A DNA stretch of 54,472 nucleotides, from the NCBI GenBank assembly GCA_012522415.1, contig JAAYKM010000075.1:1-54472 (forward strand), given 5' to 3'. Of the stretch, positions 32,199-41,727 are shown piece after piece. The position numbers and the translations under genes are program-made. Origin of the DNA: Deltaproteobacteria bacterium. Lineage in GTDB: Bacteria; Desulfobacterota; Syntrophia; Syntrophales; JAAYKM01. The notes under the pieces are model-generated. The model ran no database searches. It was not told the origin of the DNA and worked only from the letters and a program-made list of their open reading frames with translations. Positions within the stretch are counted from its first letter, which is position 1; each line of letters opens with the position of its first letter.

Positions 32199-34622
32199 CT
32201 AATAATTTTCCCCTCTGATTTTTGCGTCGGTGGCTTCAAGTATTTGACTGATGATAGCCTGGTGAACTTCGTTCACTTCGTCGTCTTTCAATGTTTTGTT
32301 CAGGGAACGGTAAGAGAACCTGACGCCCAGACTTTTCATTCCCTCCGGTATGCCCTCGCCGACATATATATCGAATATATTGATTTTTTCAAGCAATTCC
32401 TCTTCGCTTCGCCTGCCCAGGCGGATGATGTCCGCCGCCTCGATTTCATGGCGAATCAAAAGGGCAACATCCCGGACAATGGCGGGAAATTTGGAAACCT
32501 CCCGATAATTGACAGTATCCGTAAAATGACGACAGAGAACATCGATGTCCAGCTCGAAAACCAGAGCCGGGTTCCTTAAATCCATGGTTCTCTGCACATC
32601 AGGATGGAGTTCACCCAAGAATCCAAGAGGTTCCTGCCTGATGGCAATCCCGCAACTCCGGCCGGGATGGAGAAACGGTTCAACATGGGACGCGTCATAG
32701 GTGACTTCGGACAAACGCAGCCCATCAAAAAGGTCCTGCACCACGCCTTTAAGATTGTAAAAATCCGCGGGCTTTTCTTTCAGATGCCAGAAATCGTCAT
32801 AGGCCAAACCGGTCATCAATCCACCCAGACGTTCCTTTTCCAAAGGTTGCCGACCTCTGTTCGAATCAATGAATATTTTACCGAGTTCAAAAATTTTCAT
32901 GTTATGGCAACCGTTGTTGGCGTTATTTTTCATGGTATCCAACAGATTGTAAACCAGTGTCGTGCGCATGACGGCCTGGTCGTCCGTCAGAGGATTGGCG
33001 ATCCGCAGCATTCGGGAACGTTCGTCATCTTCCGGGATATTCAGAATATCACGGGATTTTGCAGTGATAAAACTGTAGTGGATCGTTTCTGAAAAGCCGC
33101 AACCGTTAAGTATCCGGCGTATTCTTTCGTCCAAGACCTGCTTGGTCTCTTTTAAAAGAGGTTTAACCGCCACCCGGGGTAGGGCTGAACCGATTCGGTC
33201 ATAGCCTATCATACGGGCCACTTCCTCAATCAGATCGATTTCCCGGGAAATATCAACCCGGTAGCTCGGGGGATCCACGGAATAGCTTCCCGGGATATCG
33301 GCCGTACTGACCGTCATACCCAGATTGATCATCGTATGGACGATTTCTTCCTCTTTCAGGCTGGAACCCAGAACGCGGTTCACGCGACCGATCCGAAGGG
33401 GAATGGCCTGTGGCGCTTCAATCTTGATCGGATATTCATCCACCATACCCCGGCAGATCTCCCCTCCCGATGTTTCCGCGATCAACTGCGCCGCCCGGTC
33501 AAGCGCCCTTACCACCCCACCGGGATCGATTCCCCGCTCAAAACGAAATGCCGCATCCGTACTCATACCCAGCCAACGGGCCGATTTACGGATCGATGAC
33601 GGCTGAAAATAGGCGCTCTCCAGAAAAATCATTTCCGTTTCATTCTTTACCTCAGAATTGAGACCGCCCATGATTCCGCCGATGGCGACAGGCTTCTTCC
33701 CGTCACAGATCATCAGCGTGTCCCCTCGCAGCGTTCGTTCCTTCCCATCCAGCGATACGAAGGATTCGCCGGCGCGTGAACGGCGCACAACAATCCTTCC
33801 CTCCTCCAGAAAATGGTAATCGAAGGCATGAAGCGGCTGGCCAAATTCCATCATACCAAAGTTTGTCACATCAACCACATTGTTGATCGCCCGGAGCCCC
33901 ACCGCCTCCAACCGCTGTTTCAGCCAATACGGCGAAGGTCCTATCTTGACGTTTTTCAGAAGCCTCGCCGTATAACGGGGGCAGAGGTCAGGATCCTCGA
34001 TCCTGACAGACGTCATCCCTCCCGTCTCCTCCTCGGTTTCCTTGATGGTTATCTCCGGATATTTGATGGAAGAGCCCGTCAGAGCCGCAATTTCCCGGGC
34101 GATGCCGATCATGCTGAGGCAATCCGAACGATTCGGCGTGACACCGATGTCGAGAACCGTATCACCCAGATCAAGGGCCTGGGCCAGGTCTTCCCCCAGG
34201 GATAATCGGGAAGGCAGGATCATAATACCCGTATTATCGCTCCCGATACCCAGCTCCTCTTCCGAACAAAGCATCCCTTCGGACAATTCTCCCCGAATCC
34301 GAGAGCGTTTGATCGAATAACCGCCTGGGATCGTTGCCCCTACCCGGGCCAGAGGTACGATATCGCCTTTCCCGATGTTGGACGCACCGCAGACCACCGG
34401 AAACTCTTCCAGCCCCGTTGAAATACGGCAAAGGGATAGCTTATCGGCATCGGGATGCGGAGCAAGGGAAAGTATCTTCGCCACAACCACCCCGGTAAAT
34501 GCGGGTTCCCTTCTCTCCAACCTCTCGACTTCAAGACCGGCCATGGTCAATTTCTCGGCGAGGTCTTCGGGTGTCAGATCGAATTCAATATAATCTTTAA
34601 GCCACTTGATGCTAACCTGCAT
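32199..34622 (-). CDS. pheT: Phenylalanine-tRNA ligase beta subunit
   Basis: This is the 807-residue β chain of the α2β2 enzyme. Domains in order: the N-terminal OB-type tRNA-binding domain (about 40-150, with VVAKILSLAPHPDADKL), the B3/4 editing domain (about 215-385), B5, the catalytic-like core, and the C-terminal FDX-ACB anticodon-binding domain (FPAIVRDVALLI). The length is typical for bacteria. It follows pheS by 58 bp and precedes ihfA by 20 bp. Confidence 0.95.
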   Translation of the reverse strand: MQVSIKWLKDYIEFDLTPEDLAEKLTMAGLEVERLERREPAFTGVVVAKILSLAPHPDADKLSLCRISTGLEEFPVVCGASNIGKGDIVPLARVGATIPGGYSIKRSRIRGELSEGMLCSEEELGIGSDNTGIMILPSRLSLGEDLAQALDLGDTVLDIGVTPNRSDCLSMIGIAREIAALTGSSIKYPEITIKETEEETGGMTSVRIEDPDLCPRYTARLLKNVKIGPSPYWLKQRLEAVGLRAINNVVDVTNFGMMEFGQPLHAFDYHFLEEGRIVVRRSRAGESFVSLDGKERTLRGDTLMICDGKKPVAIGGIMGGLNSEVKNETEMIFLESAYFQPSSIRKSARWLGMSTDAAFRFERGIDPGGVVRALDRAAQLIAETSGGEICRGMVDEYPIKIEAPQAIPLRIGRVNRVLGSSLKEEEIVHTMINLGMTVSTADIPGSYSVDPPSYRVDISREIDLIEEVARMIGYDRIGSALPRVAVKPLLKETKQVLDERIRRILNGCGFSETIHYSFITAKSRDILNIPEDDERSRMLRIANPLTDDQAVMRTTLVYNLLDTMKNNANNGCHNMKIFELGKIFIDSNRGRQPLEKERLGGLMTGLAYDDFWHLKEKPADFYNLKGVVQDLFDGLRLSEVTYDASHVEPFLHPGRSCGIAIRQEPLGFLGELHPDVQRTMDLRNPALVFELDIDVLCRHFTDTVNYREVSKFPAIVRDVALLIRHEIEAADIIRLGRRSEEELLEKINIFDIYVGEGIPEGMKSLGVRFSYRSLNKTLKDDEVNEVHQAIISQILEATDAKIRGENY

Positions 34623-34680
34623 AAGTCATCCGCCAATCCCTCAGGGAACAAAATCCTCGAAGGATTCCATAAAAAGGTAC

Positions 34681-35697
34681 TCAAAATTGTTCCAGGAATC
34701 TCCAGTCATTTTCAAAAAAGAGACGGATGTCTGAAATGCCGTACTTCAGCATGGCAATCCGCTCAATTCCGAGCCCGAAAGCAAATCCTGTGTATTCCTC
34801 GGGATCATAGCCGACGTTTTTGAAAACCTCGGGATCGACCATTCCCGAGCCCAGAATTTCCAGCCAGCCGGTCTGAGCGCAGACGCGACACCCCTCTCCA
34901 CGGCAAATGACACACTGAATATCGACTTCAGCACTCGGTTCGGTAAAGGGGAAAAAACTCGGACGAAAACGGAGAGCCGTATCGGCGCCGAACAACTCCT
35001 GCAGAAAAACCGTCAGGATCCCCTTCAGATCGGCAAAACTGATCCCCTTATCAACCAAAAGACCTTCAATTTGATGAAACATGGGGGTATGCGAAATATC
35101 CGAATCGGGCCGATAAACCCGGCCGGGCGACAAAATCCTGACCGGCGGCGCCTGCTTCAACATGGTACGGATCTGAACGGGTGAGGTGTGGGTCCGCAGA
35201 ACGATATTATCCTCAATATAAAAGGTATCCTGCATATCACGCGCAGGATGATCTTTGGGTATGTTGAGGGCTTCGAAATTATAGTAATCCAACTCGACTT
35301 CCGGCCCCTCCACAATGGAAAAGCCGAAAGAGAAAAAAATCGAGCAGATTTCATTTTTTACCTGGGTTATGGGATGCAGCTTCCCCGGTCTGATCCGACG
35401 ACCCTCCAAGGTGACATCAATTTTCCCTTTGGAAAGGGTATCGTCCTTTTCGGCGACCTTGATCCCGGCCAGAGCAATCTCGATCCTTTCAGTCAAAACC
35501 TCCTTGATCTCGTTTCCCCGTTTGCCGAAAAGGGGGCGTTCTTCCGCGGGTACATGACCGATATTTCGGAGAAGGCCCGTCAACAGCCCCTTTCTTCCCA
35601 AATAGCGGGTTTTAACTTCAAAAAGGTCTTTTTCAGTCCGGGCCGCCGAAATTTCGGCCTCTGCCTTTTTCTGGAGGTCTTCCAGTCCTGCAATCAT
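34681..35697 (-). CDS. pheS: Phenylalanine-tRNA ligase alpha subunit
   Basis: This 338-residue catalytic subunit has an N-terminal coiled coil (about 1-85), class II motif 2 in GRVYRPDSDISHTPMFHQIE and motif 3 in FGLGIERIAML. A four-Cys segment (CVICRGEGCRVCAQTGW) precedes motif 3; such a knuckle is known in many bacterial PheS proteins and may hold zinc. It follows rplT by 6 bp. Confidence 0.95.
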   Translation of the reverse strand: MIAGLEDLQKKAEAEISAARTEKDLFEVKTRYLGRKGLLTGLLRNIGHVPAEERPLFGKRGNEIKEVLTERIEIALAGIKVAEKDDTLSKGKIDVTLEGRRIRPGKLHPITQVKNEICSIFFSFGFSIVEGPEVELDYYNFEALNIPKDHPARDMQDTFYIEDNIVLRTHTSPVQIRTMLKQAPPVRILSPGRVYRPDSDISHTPMFHQIEGLLVDKGISFADLKGILTVFLQELFGADTALRFRPSFFPFTEPSAEVDIQCVICRGEGCRVCAQTGWLEILGSGMVDPEVFKNVGYDPEEYTGFAFGLGIERIAMLKYGISDIRLFFENDWRFLEQF

Positions 35698-35703
35698 GGC
35701 AAT

Positions 35704-36054
35704 CTATTCATTCTTTGCCGTGGCAGCTATCTTGGAAAACGTATCCGGATCGTTCACCGCAAGATCGGCCAATATTTTTCGGTCAAGTACCAGACCGGCC
35801 TTCCTGATCCCCGCTATAAAACGGCTGTAACTGACCCCATTCATCCTGGCAGCGGCATTGATACGGGCAATCCAGAGTTGCCGAAAATCTCTTTTTCTAA
35901 CCCTTCTGTCTCGATAGGCATATCTCATAGATCGATCCACGGCTTCCGTCGCCGTCCGCAACAGCCGGCTTCTCGCCCCAAAAAAACCTTTGGCCCATTT
36001 GAGGATCTTTCTTCTCTTTTTTCTTGCGGCAATGCTTCTTTTTACCCTTGGCAT
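35704..36054 (-). CDS. rplT: Ribosomal protein L20
   Basis: This 116-residue basic protein of the 50S subunit has the typical N-terminus [18 protein letters not shown] and the RNA-contact segment [15 protein letters not shown]. In many bacteria L20 also represses its own operon by binding the rpmI leader. It sits between rpmI and pheS. Confidence 0.95.
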   Translation of the reverse strand: MPRVKRSIAARKKRRKILKWAKGFFGARSRLLRTATEAVDRSMRYAYRDRRVRKRDFRQLWIARINAAARMNGVSYSRFIAGIRKAGLVLDRKILADLAVNDPDTFSKIAATAKNE

Positions 36055-36100
36055 TGTTTTGCGCCTCCTAATTTTTCACAGTCGGTACATAGAAACGATT

Positions 36101-36298
36101 TTACAGGTAGGGAATGAGTTTTTTGATTCCTCTGACGTCGCTGGCATCAAGGATCACCGATTTTCGTAACTTTCGTTTTCTTTTCGCTGTCTTCGAGGTC
36201 AATATGTGGCTTGATCCCGCCTTGCGCATTTTCACTTTCCCGCTTCCTGTAATCGAAAAGCGCTTGGCCGCTCCCCGATGCGTCTTTAATTTCGGCAT
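36101..36298 (-). CDS. rpmI: Ribosomal protein L35
   Basis: From the ATG at 36298, which follows AGAGGAGTAGAGGA, the product is the standard 65-residue L35: [20 protein letters not shown] at the start and GIKKLIPYL at the end. An upstream in-frame ATG would add 19 residues not found in the family. It lies between infC and rplT. Confidence 0.93.
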   Translation of the reverse strand: MPKLKTHRGAAKRFSITGSGKVKMRKAGSSHILTSKTAKRKRKLRKSVILDASDVRGIKKLIPYL

Positions 36299-36335
36299 TC
36301 CTCTACTCCTCTTTTTTTGTGATCCTTCTCCTGTT

Positions 36336-36845
36336 TTATTTCTTTGGAGAGACAATCATGATCATGCTCCTTCCTTCCAACCTTGGCTCCTGATCAAAAA
36401 CTGCCAGATCCTCCAGTCGTTGTTTCACACTCTCCATGATTTTCCGGCCTATATCCGTATAAACAATTTCCCGGCCTCGGAACATCATCGAAATTTTCAC
36501 CTTGTCCTGCTGTTCCAAAAACTTTCTGATTCGCTTGATTTTCACTTCCAGGTCATGTTCTTCCGTCTTGGGACGGAATCTCACTTCCTTGACCTGGACG
36601 GTGGTTTGATGTTTTTTGGCAATCTGCTGCTTTTTACTCTGCTGGTATCTGAATTTTCCATAGTCCATGATCCGGCACACAGGCGGATCAGCATTCGGAG
36701 AAACCTCGACGACGTCAAGTCTCATCCGGGCAGCTTCTTCCAAAGCCTCCGCAAGAGAAATGATTCCCAGTTGTTTTCCCTCCGCGTCAATCACCCTTAC
36801 CTGGGGGGCCTTGATCTCACGATTCACCCTTAGATCCTTAGCTAT
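36336..36845 (-). CDS. infC: Translation initiation factor IF-3, probable AUA start
   Basis: IF-3 binds the 30S subunit and proofreads initiation codons. The first ordinary start in frame is GTG at 36827 ([12 protein letters not shown]), but it has no Shine-Dalgarno. Six codons upstream an ATA (36845-36843) follows AGGAGGT by 5 bases and gives [12 protein letters not shown], aligning with the usual IF-3 N-terminus. infC is known for AUU, AUC or AUA starts, through which IF-3 limits its own synthesis. The product would be 169 residues with N- and C-domains joined by a lysine-rich helix ([13 protein letters not shown]). Confidence 0.9.
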   Translation of the reverse strand: MAKDLRVNREIKAPQVRVIDAEGKQLGIISLAEALEEAARMRLDVVEVSPNADPPVCRIMDYGKFRYQQSKKQQIAKKHQTTVQVKEVRFRPKTEEHDLEVKIKRIRKFLEQQDKVKISMMFRGREIVYTDIGRKIMESVKQRLEDLAVFDQEPRLEGRSMIMIVSPKK

Positions 36846-36922
36846 ATGACACCTCCTGTCAAAAAAGTGTTGATCCTGCAGTGGAATCGGGGCCGATGAC
36901 CCTCAATTCCAAGGCATCTTCA

Positions 36923-38833
36923 TCATTTATATTGTCGGCACTGCTCTCGAACCAGATCGATGAAGGCCTCCACCGGCATGGCGTCCAGATTCCCGCCATC
37001 CCGCATGCGCGGCGTAACCGTTTCCGTCTGGACTTCCCGATCTCCGATAACCAGCATGTAAGGTATCCTCTGCAACCGCCCTTCCCGGATCTTGTATCCT
37101 AACTTTTCGTTTCGGACATCGCGCTCGACACGTACCCCCGCCTCAAGCATTTTCCGGTACACGGCTTCCGCATAGGGGATCTGGGCATCCGTTACCGTGG
37201 CGAGCACAGCCTGGACCGGTGAAAGCCACAATGGGAACGCACCAGCATAATGTTCGATCAATACGCCCATGAAACGTTCGATGGCACCAAGAATCACCCG
37301 ATGCAACATAATCGGCCGATGTTTTTCTCCGTCCTTTCCCACATAGGCAAGATCAAATCGGTCGGGAAGAGTAAAATCGCACTGGATTGTAGCGCATTGC
37401 CATCTTCGTTTCAAAGCATCTTTCAGTTTAAAATCGATTTTGGGACCATAAAAAGCCCCATCCCCCTCGTTGACCTCGTACCGTATCCCCTTGTCTTTCA
37501 GAGCGCCGATCAGCGCGGATGCAGCCAACTCCCAATCGGTGTCACTGCCGATCGAATCAGCCGGTCGGGTACTGAGTTCGACCTCGTACTCAAAGCCGAA
37601 AATCCCCATAGCATAATGAACAAAATCTGTCACGGCTTTGATTTCTTCATCCAACTGTTCCGGGGTGCAGAGAATATGGGCATCATCCTGTGTAAACTGA
37701 CGAGCCCGGAGCAGCCCGTGCAGCACCCCTGTCTTTTCATGCCGGTGAACGGTGCCCAGTTCAAAATAACGCAGAGGCAGATCGCGATAACTCCGGATCT
37801 TCGATTTATAGATGAGCATATGTGAAAGGCAGTTCATGGGTTTGATCCCATACAACTGTTCTTCCACTTCCGTAAAGTACATATTCTCCCGATAATGATC
37901 AAAATGGCCCGATTTTTTCCAGAGATCCACTTTCAGAATCTGCGGCCCCATGACCATATCGTACCCACGTTTCAAATGTTCCTTTCTTTCCCATTCTTCA
38001 ATGATATAGCGTAAAAGCATCCCTTTAGGGTGGAAGATGATCAAGCCCGCACCGGCTTCCTCGCTGACCTGAAAGAGGTCGAGTTCTCTGCCCAAGCGGC
38101 GGTGATCCCTTTTTTTTGCCTCATCCAGGAGCTGCAGATATTCCTTGAGATCCTCCTGCGTCGTAAATCCCGTCCCATAAATCCGCTGGAGCATCTTGTT
38201 GCGTTCATCTCCGCGCCAATAGGCCCCCGCGACATTCAACAATTTGAAGGCCTTGATCATACCCGTTGTTGGAATATGGGGGCCCCTGCACAGATCGATA
38301 TAATTGCCCTGACGATAGAGACTGACCTGTTCAACATCGGGCGGAAGATCCTGGATCAGTTCGATTTTATATGGTTCACTTCTCTCCCTGAATACGGCAA
38401 CAGCTTCATCCCGGGACATTTCCTGCCTGATAAAGGCATGATCGGCTGCGATAATCTGATGCATCCGTTTCTCGATTGTTTCCAAATCATCCGGCGTAAA
38501 GGTCTCTTTGTATTCGAAGTCATAATAAAATCCATCCTCAATGGAAGGACCGATGCTGACCTTGGCGCCCACAAAGCTTTCCTGAACGGCCTGAGCCATG
38601 ACATGAGAAATGCTGTGGCGCAGAATAGCCAAGCCTTTCTTCGACGAAGCATCAACGAAGGATACCGCCGCCGGACGGTCAAGGGGATGGTTCATATCCA
38701 CCAAATTCCGATCAACCTCCGCGGCCACCGTCGTTTTCACCAAGGCGGGCTTCCAATCGCCAAGAATACGGCTTAATGTCACCCCTTCTTCATATTCAAT
38801 AACGGATTGGTCCGGTAAAGTGACTTTAATCAT
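36923..38833 (-). CDS. thrS: Threonine-tRNA ligase
   Basis: This is a class II synthetase of 636 residues from the ATG at 38833 ([10 protein letters not shown], matching the TGS domain start). Domains in order: TGS (1-60), editing domain with [11 protein letters not shown] (the HxxxH site), the catalytic core with KPMNCLSH in place of the usual MNCPGH and a motif 2 region [19 protein letters not shown], and the C-terminal anticodon-binding domain. It heads the thrS-infC-rpmI-rplT-pheST-ihfA cluster. An 18-bp AAGGAAT hairpin (38858-38875) lies just upstream in the leader. Confidence 0.93.
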   Translation of the reverse strand: MIKVTLPDQSVIEYEEGVTLSRILGDWKPALVKTTVAAEVDRNLVDMNHPLDRPAAVSFVDASSKKGLAILRHSISHVMAQAVQESFVGAKVSIGPSIEDGFYYDFEYKETFTPDDLETIEKRMHQIIAADHAFIRQEMSRDEAVAVFRERSEPYKIELIQDLPPDVEQVSLYRQGNYIDLCRGPHIPTTGMIKAFKLLNVAGAYWRGDERNKMLQRIYGTGFTTQEDLKEYLQLLDEAKKRDHRRLGRELDLFQVSEEAGAGLIIFHPKGMLLRYIIEEWERKEHLKRGYDMVMGPQILKVDLWKKSGHFDHYRENMYFTEVEEQLYGIKPMNCLSHMLIYKSKIRSYRDLPLRYFELGTVHRHEKTGVLHGLLRARQFTQDDAHILCTPEQLDEEIKAVTDFVHYAMGIFGFEYEVELSTRPADSIGSDTDWELAASALIGALKDKGIRYEVNEGDGAFYGPKIDFKLKDALKRRWQCATIQCDFTLPDRFDLAYVGKDGEKHRPIMLHRVILGAIERFMGVLIEHYAGAFPLWLSPVQAVLATVTDAQIPYAEAVYRKMLEAGVRVERDVRNEKLGYKIREGRLQRIPYMLVIGDREVQTETVTPRMRDGGNLDAMPVEAFIDLVREQCRQYK

Positions 38834-38916
38834 TCCCATATACCATCTCACATACCCAAGGAATCAATATTCCTTCATGTTTTTTCTCTTCCTCTATTGT
38901 ATGATGCGAGAGGACC

Positions 38917-38959
38917 TTAAAAAGAGAGGGCATCATCCTTGACAACAGCTGATGCCCTC
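38917..38959 (-). terminator. Terminator between tRNA-Val and thrS
   Basis: GAGGGCATCA (38926-38935) and TGATGCCCTC (38950-38959) form a perfect 10-bp stem with a 14-base loop. On the minus strand it is followed by TCTTTTTAA. It would end the tRNA-Val transcript, or act as an attenuator in a long thrS leader. Confidence 0.7.
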
Positions 38960-39007
38960 ATTCTGTAAACTACATTAACCCGCACATGCCTGTCAGTGAT
39001 TATTAAG

Positions 39008-39082
39008 TGGTAGGCACGCAGGGATTTGAACCCTGGACATCCACCGCGTCAGGATGGCGCTCTCCCCCTGAGCTACGTGCCT
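39008..39082 (-). tRNA. tRNA-Val(GAC)
   Basis: The minus strand folds fully: acceptor AGGCACG/CGTGCCT, D stem GCTC/GAGC, anticodon stem CCATC/GGTGG with loop CTGACGC (anticodon GAC, reading GTC/GTT), T stem CAGGG/CCCTG with loop TTCAAAT, discriminator A, encoded CCA. The first base is A, paired with T72, less common than G. Confidence 0.95.
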
Positions 39083-39112
39083 ACAAGTATCCCAGCCTTT
39101 GAAAGGAGGGCA

Positions 39113-39141
39113 TTTCTAACAATAAAAAAACATTATGTCAA
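39113..39141 (-). promoter_or_regulatory. Promoter of tRNA-Val
   Basis: On the minus strand TTGACA (39141-39136), a 17-bp AT-rich spacer and TAGAAA (39118-39113) lie about 30 bp before the tRNA 5' end. Confidence 0.6.
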
Positions 39142-39177
39142 GAACAAATTGTTGATTCCAGCGGAGTTTACCCCCCT

Positions 39178-39726
39178 TCAGTCCTGGGCTGAAAGGGTAT
39201 TGAAATAGCGCATACCCACCACGATATACCGGAGTCCGGAGACAATGGTAAAAAGGGCGGTGAGCCAGTAAAGAAAGAGGATCCAGCTGAAATCGATCGC
39301 TTCAGGCAGGCTTTTCAGAACAAGGACCAACAGCACGGTGATAATTTGGAGAGTCGTTGTTATTTTGCTGACCAGAATCGGTTTGATGTCGAAGGGAACC
39401 GACATCATGAAAAGAACAGATATGCCGACCAGAATAATGACATCCCGGCTGATCACGACCACCGTCAGCCAACCGGGGATGATTTTTTCAATGGCAAGGG
39501 TCAAAAAACAGGTTATGAGAAGCGCCTTGTCGGCAATTGGATCCAAATAAGCGCCCAGTATGGTCCTCTGGCGTAACAAGCGGGCCAAAAACCCGTCCAG
39601 GGCATCGGTGACGCCGGAAATGGAAAAAATGATCAGCGCTTTAATGTATTCCCCGTCGATAAGGAAAATGACGATGAGCGGAACCAAAAGGATCCTCAGC
39701 AGGGTCAGAAGATTAGGGATGTTCAT
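39178..39726 (-). CDS. pgsA: CDP-diacylglycerol-glycerol-3-phosphate 3-phosphatidyltransferase
   Basis: PgsA makes phosphatidylglycerol phosphate at the inner membrane. The 182-residue, multi-spanning protein has the CDP-alcohol phosphotransferase signature: DALDGFLARL followed after the usual spacing by GAYLDPIADK, giving D-x2-D-G-x2-A-R-x8-G-x3-D-x3-D. Length and N-terminus (MNIPNLLTLLRI) are typical. It is downstream of the envelope-protein genes on the same strand. Confidence 0.93.
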   Translation of the reverse strand: MNIPNLLTLLRILLVPLIVIFLIDGEYIKALIIFSISGVTDALDGFLARLLRQRTILGAYLDPIADKALLITCFLTLAIEKIIPGWLTVVVISRDVIILVGISVLFMMSVPFDIKPILVSKITTTLQIITVLLVLVLKSLPEAIDFSWILFLYWLTALFTIVSGLRYIVVGMRYFNTLSAQD

Positions 39727-39871
39727 GCGTTGGTTTACTCAGTTTTTTCCCGGTCACTCGTCATGCAGAATCCGGTTCATGGTTACAGCCGCGTAGCCCA
39801 CAAGAAGTGACTGAACGGCCTTGGACGGTCAAATGAAAGCGTTCCGGCCAGGCAACGCTGAAGAACGTCCA

Positions 39872-40474
39872 TCAGCCGACTGCATCCGGTCCCTCGGGAA
39901 AGGTTTTCATAACTTTTTTGACGATCTCACCGATGGCCGCTTCGTAATCCTGAAAAGATTTCATTTCAAGTCCCCGACGGGTAAACCCGAAGTTTCGTGT
40001 TGAGGCGTCTTGTTTAGCCTGCCATAGCGTTTCGCCGGTTTTGGTGCTCCTCATTTCAAATGACAATTCAACCCGCGTGGGGGCATACATGGGACGATAT
40101 TTCGTCTTCATTTCCGTGATCCTGCAGTAAAGCACACCGTCAACACCCATCAGTTCACCCACGGTCATGGGCGGCACAGCCTCACTGGATACGGGTTTGC
40201 CCTCATAAATCCTTGCCAGTCTCTCGTCGATTATTCTGGTCGAAATTTTCGGATATCCCTTAAAAAACAGTTCGTCAATCAAACGCTGGCGCACAATCTG
40301 TCCGATCACGGGGTCCGCCACATGGTTTATCACCGGCAATACGGCGATCGATGAGGGCATGGGCTTGGTTTTTTCCGGCTTCAGCGAAAGGGGCGAAGCC
40401 TTCTTATTATGGCCGCAGGCCACCAACAGAAAACAAACTAAAAGGACGGACAAATAAAGATATTTTTTCGACAT
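39872..40474 (-). CDS. GNA1162/DUF799-like lipoprotein
   Basis: The ATG at 40474 follows GAGAGGGAA and gives 200 residues with a short signal and lipobox LLVAC (Cys20). The mature part, with SSIAVLPVINHV, a GELMGVDGVLYCRITEM segment and FEMRSTKTGETLWQA, matches the GNA1162/DUF799 type of putative outer-membrane lipoprotein. That fold is related to the TolB-N/CsgG-like fold. The role is unknown. It follows the secreted FlgT/LPP20-like protein by 56 bp, so the two may act together. Confidence 0.75.
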   Translation of the reverse strand: MSKKYLYLSVLLVCFLLVACGHNKKASPLSLKPEKTKPMPSSIAVLPVINHVADPVIGQIVRQRLIDELFFKGYPKISTRIIDERLARIYEGKPVSSEAVPPMTVGELMGVDGVLYCRITEMKTKYRPMYAPTRVELSFEMRSTKTGETLWQAKQDASTRNFGFTRRGLEMKSFQDYEAAIGEIVKKVMKTFPEGPDAVG

Positions 40475-40530
40475 GATTCCCTCTCCAAACCACGTTGTAC
40501 GCGACAGCAAAGGCGGCCCGTTCGCCACCG

Positions 40531-41223
40531 TCAGCGGCGAATGCTCCCCGTTATCTCATCCCCCATGACTGCCTGGACATCAAATGGTAAATCCAGCGAT
40601 GTCACACAATCGGAAGGGCCCATAATAGTCAGGCGAAAGCTGACTTCCCGCCAGGCAAAGCGTGCGGGGATGACCTTCTGAACACAGGGCAAACCGCGCT
40701 TCAAGTAGTCCTGCAAGTGTACATATTCCTCATAACTGCGAACATCATGCACGGTCAGGGTGATACGCTTTTCTGATTCCGCATGTCGGGCGGTTTCAAA
40801 ACCCAGGGCACGTAATCTGTCCGCCATGATCCCGACGAAGAGGGTTGCGCTGATCCTGACCTGATAGTCCGACTGTGTGTGGGATTCCGCTAAAACTCCG
40901 TATTTCTGAATATAATCATTTTTTTGTTTTGCAATATGGCGCCAGGCGTCTCCGTATCGCCCCGGTGATGATCCAGGGGGGAGAACCAAACGAATGGCCT
41001 CTTTCAATGCGTTGGCCAAGGCGTTTTCGACGGCCCTGTCCCGTGCCTGAGAAAGACTCTGCTGACCAACGATACCGACTCCTTCCGTTTCAAAGTCCAC
41101 TGTTTCCATGTCCGCGTCCGCCTGGACGGAGGCCGGGGAAAATAACAATATCGTGGTTGCCAGAATCAATACCGTTATAAAAAACGATCCCTCTATTTTC
41201 CAAGAAACCCTGTTAAGCCCCAT
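40531..41223 (-). CDS. Secreted protein, FlgT/LPP20-like N-terminal region
   Basis: From the ATG at 41223 the product is 230 residues with a signal peptide (cleavage likely after VQA, around residue 35). An ATG at 41259 would add 12 basic residues and cannot be ruled out; neither has a clear Shine-Dalgarno. The segment ARDRAVENALANALKEAIR followed by a variant β-strand (YQVRISATLFVGIM) resembles the N-terminal part of FlgT and LPP20-type envelope proteins. No flagellar gene is present, so a flagellar role is not claimed. It overlaps the preceding gene slightly. Confidence 0.65.
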   Translation of the reverse strand: MGLNRVSWKIEGSFFITVLILATTILLFSPASVQADADMETVDFETEGVGIVGQQSLSQARDRAVENALANALKEAIRLVLPPGSSPGRYGDAWRHIAKQKNDYIQKYGVLAESHTQSDYQVRISATLFVGIMADRLRALGFETARHAESEKRITLTVHDVRSYEEYVHLQDYLKRGLPCVQKVIPARFAWREVSFRLTIMGPSDCVTSLDLPFDVQAVMGDEITGSIRR

Positions 41224-41542
41224 GCACTGTTTGATGTTTCTTTTCCGCTTCCTCTTCATTCCTTAACTGTGCAATTTCTTCGCGAATGATCCGTTCCGCG
41301 ATGGCCGGGAAAAGTTCCCGCGCAATATTCTCCGTAACGTCTCTCAAGTGCTCTATGATCTCTTCCCTGGTCAGGGATTCCGTGGAAAGAGCCGGTCCTT
41401 CTTCGGTTACGACATCAACGAGCTCATAAACCGTCCGTCTCAGAAGGGGTTCCCCGCGATCCATAACCGTTTCTGTTTCCACCACATCCACTAGATCGAA
41501 TACTTTCCTGTCCGTTTCCGGCGTAGCCCCGAATTCACCCAT
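41213..41542 (-). CDS. Acidic protein of unknown function
   Basis: This 109-residue acidic protein has two similar short segments (FDLVDVVETE and YELVDVVTEE). It ends in an amphipathic helical region, ENIARELFPAIAERIIREEI. Helices of this style occur at the C-terminus of PopZ and of some response-regulator-linked proteins, where they mediate self-assembly; that likeness was noticed by eye only. There is no signal peptide. It overlaps the next gene, suggesting co-translation. Confidence 0.5.
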   Translation of the reverse strand: MGEFGATPETDRKVFDLVDVVETETVMDRGEPLLRRTVYELVDVVTEEGPALSTESLTREEIIEHLRDVTENIARELFPAIAERIIREEIAQLRNEEEAEKKHQTVHGA

Positions 41543-41727
41543 GGCGCCCTGTCCCTCTGTTTCTTTATTCCACCCTGTCCGCAGACCTTCCCCGTCTTTT
41601 TCTCAATCAACTTAATTATCTATTCGCCTTTTGTGTTACCATAACCGCGTTCCCAGTTCAAGATAAAATTGCCACATCGCCAGCTTTTCCCGTACGGCGA
41701 CAATGGGGATGCAGGAAAGAACCACGA

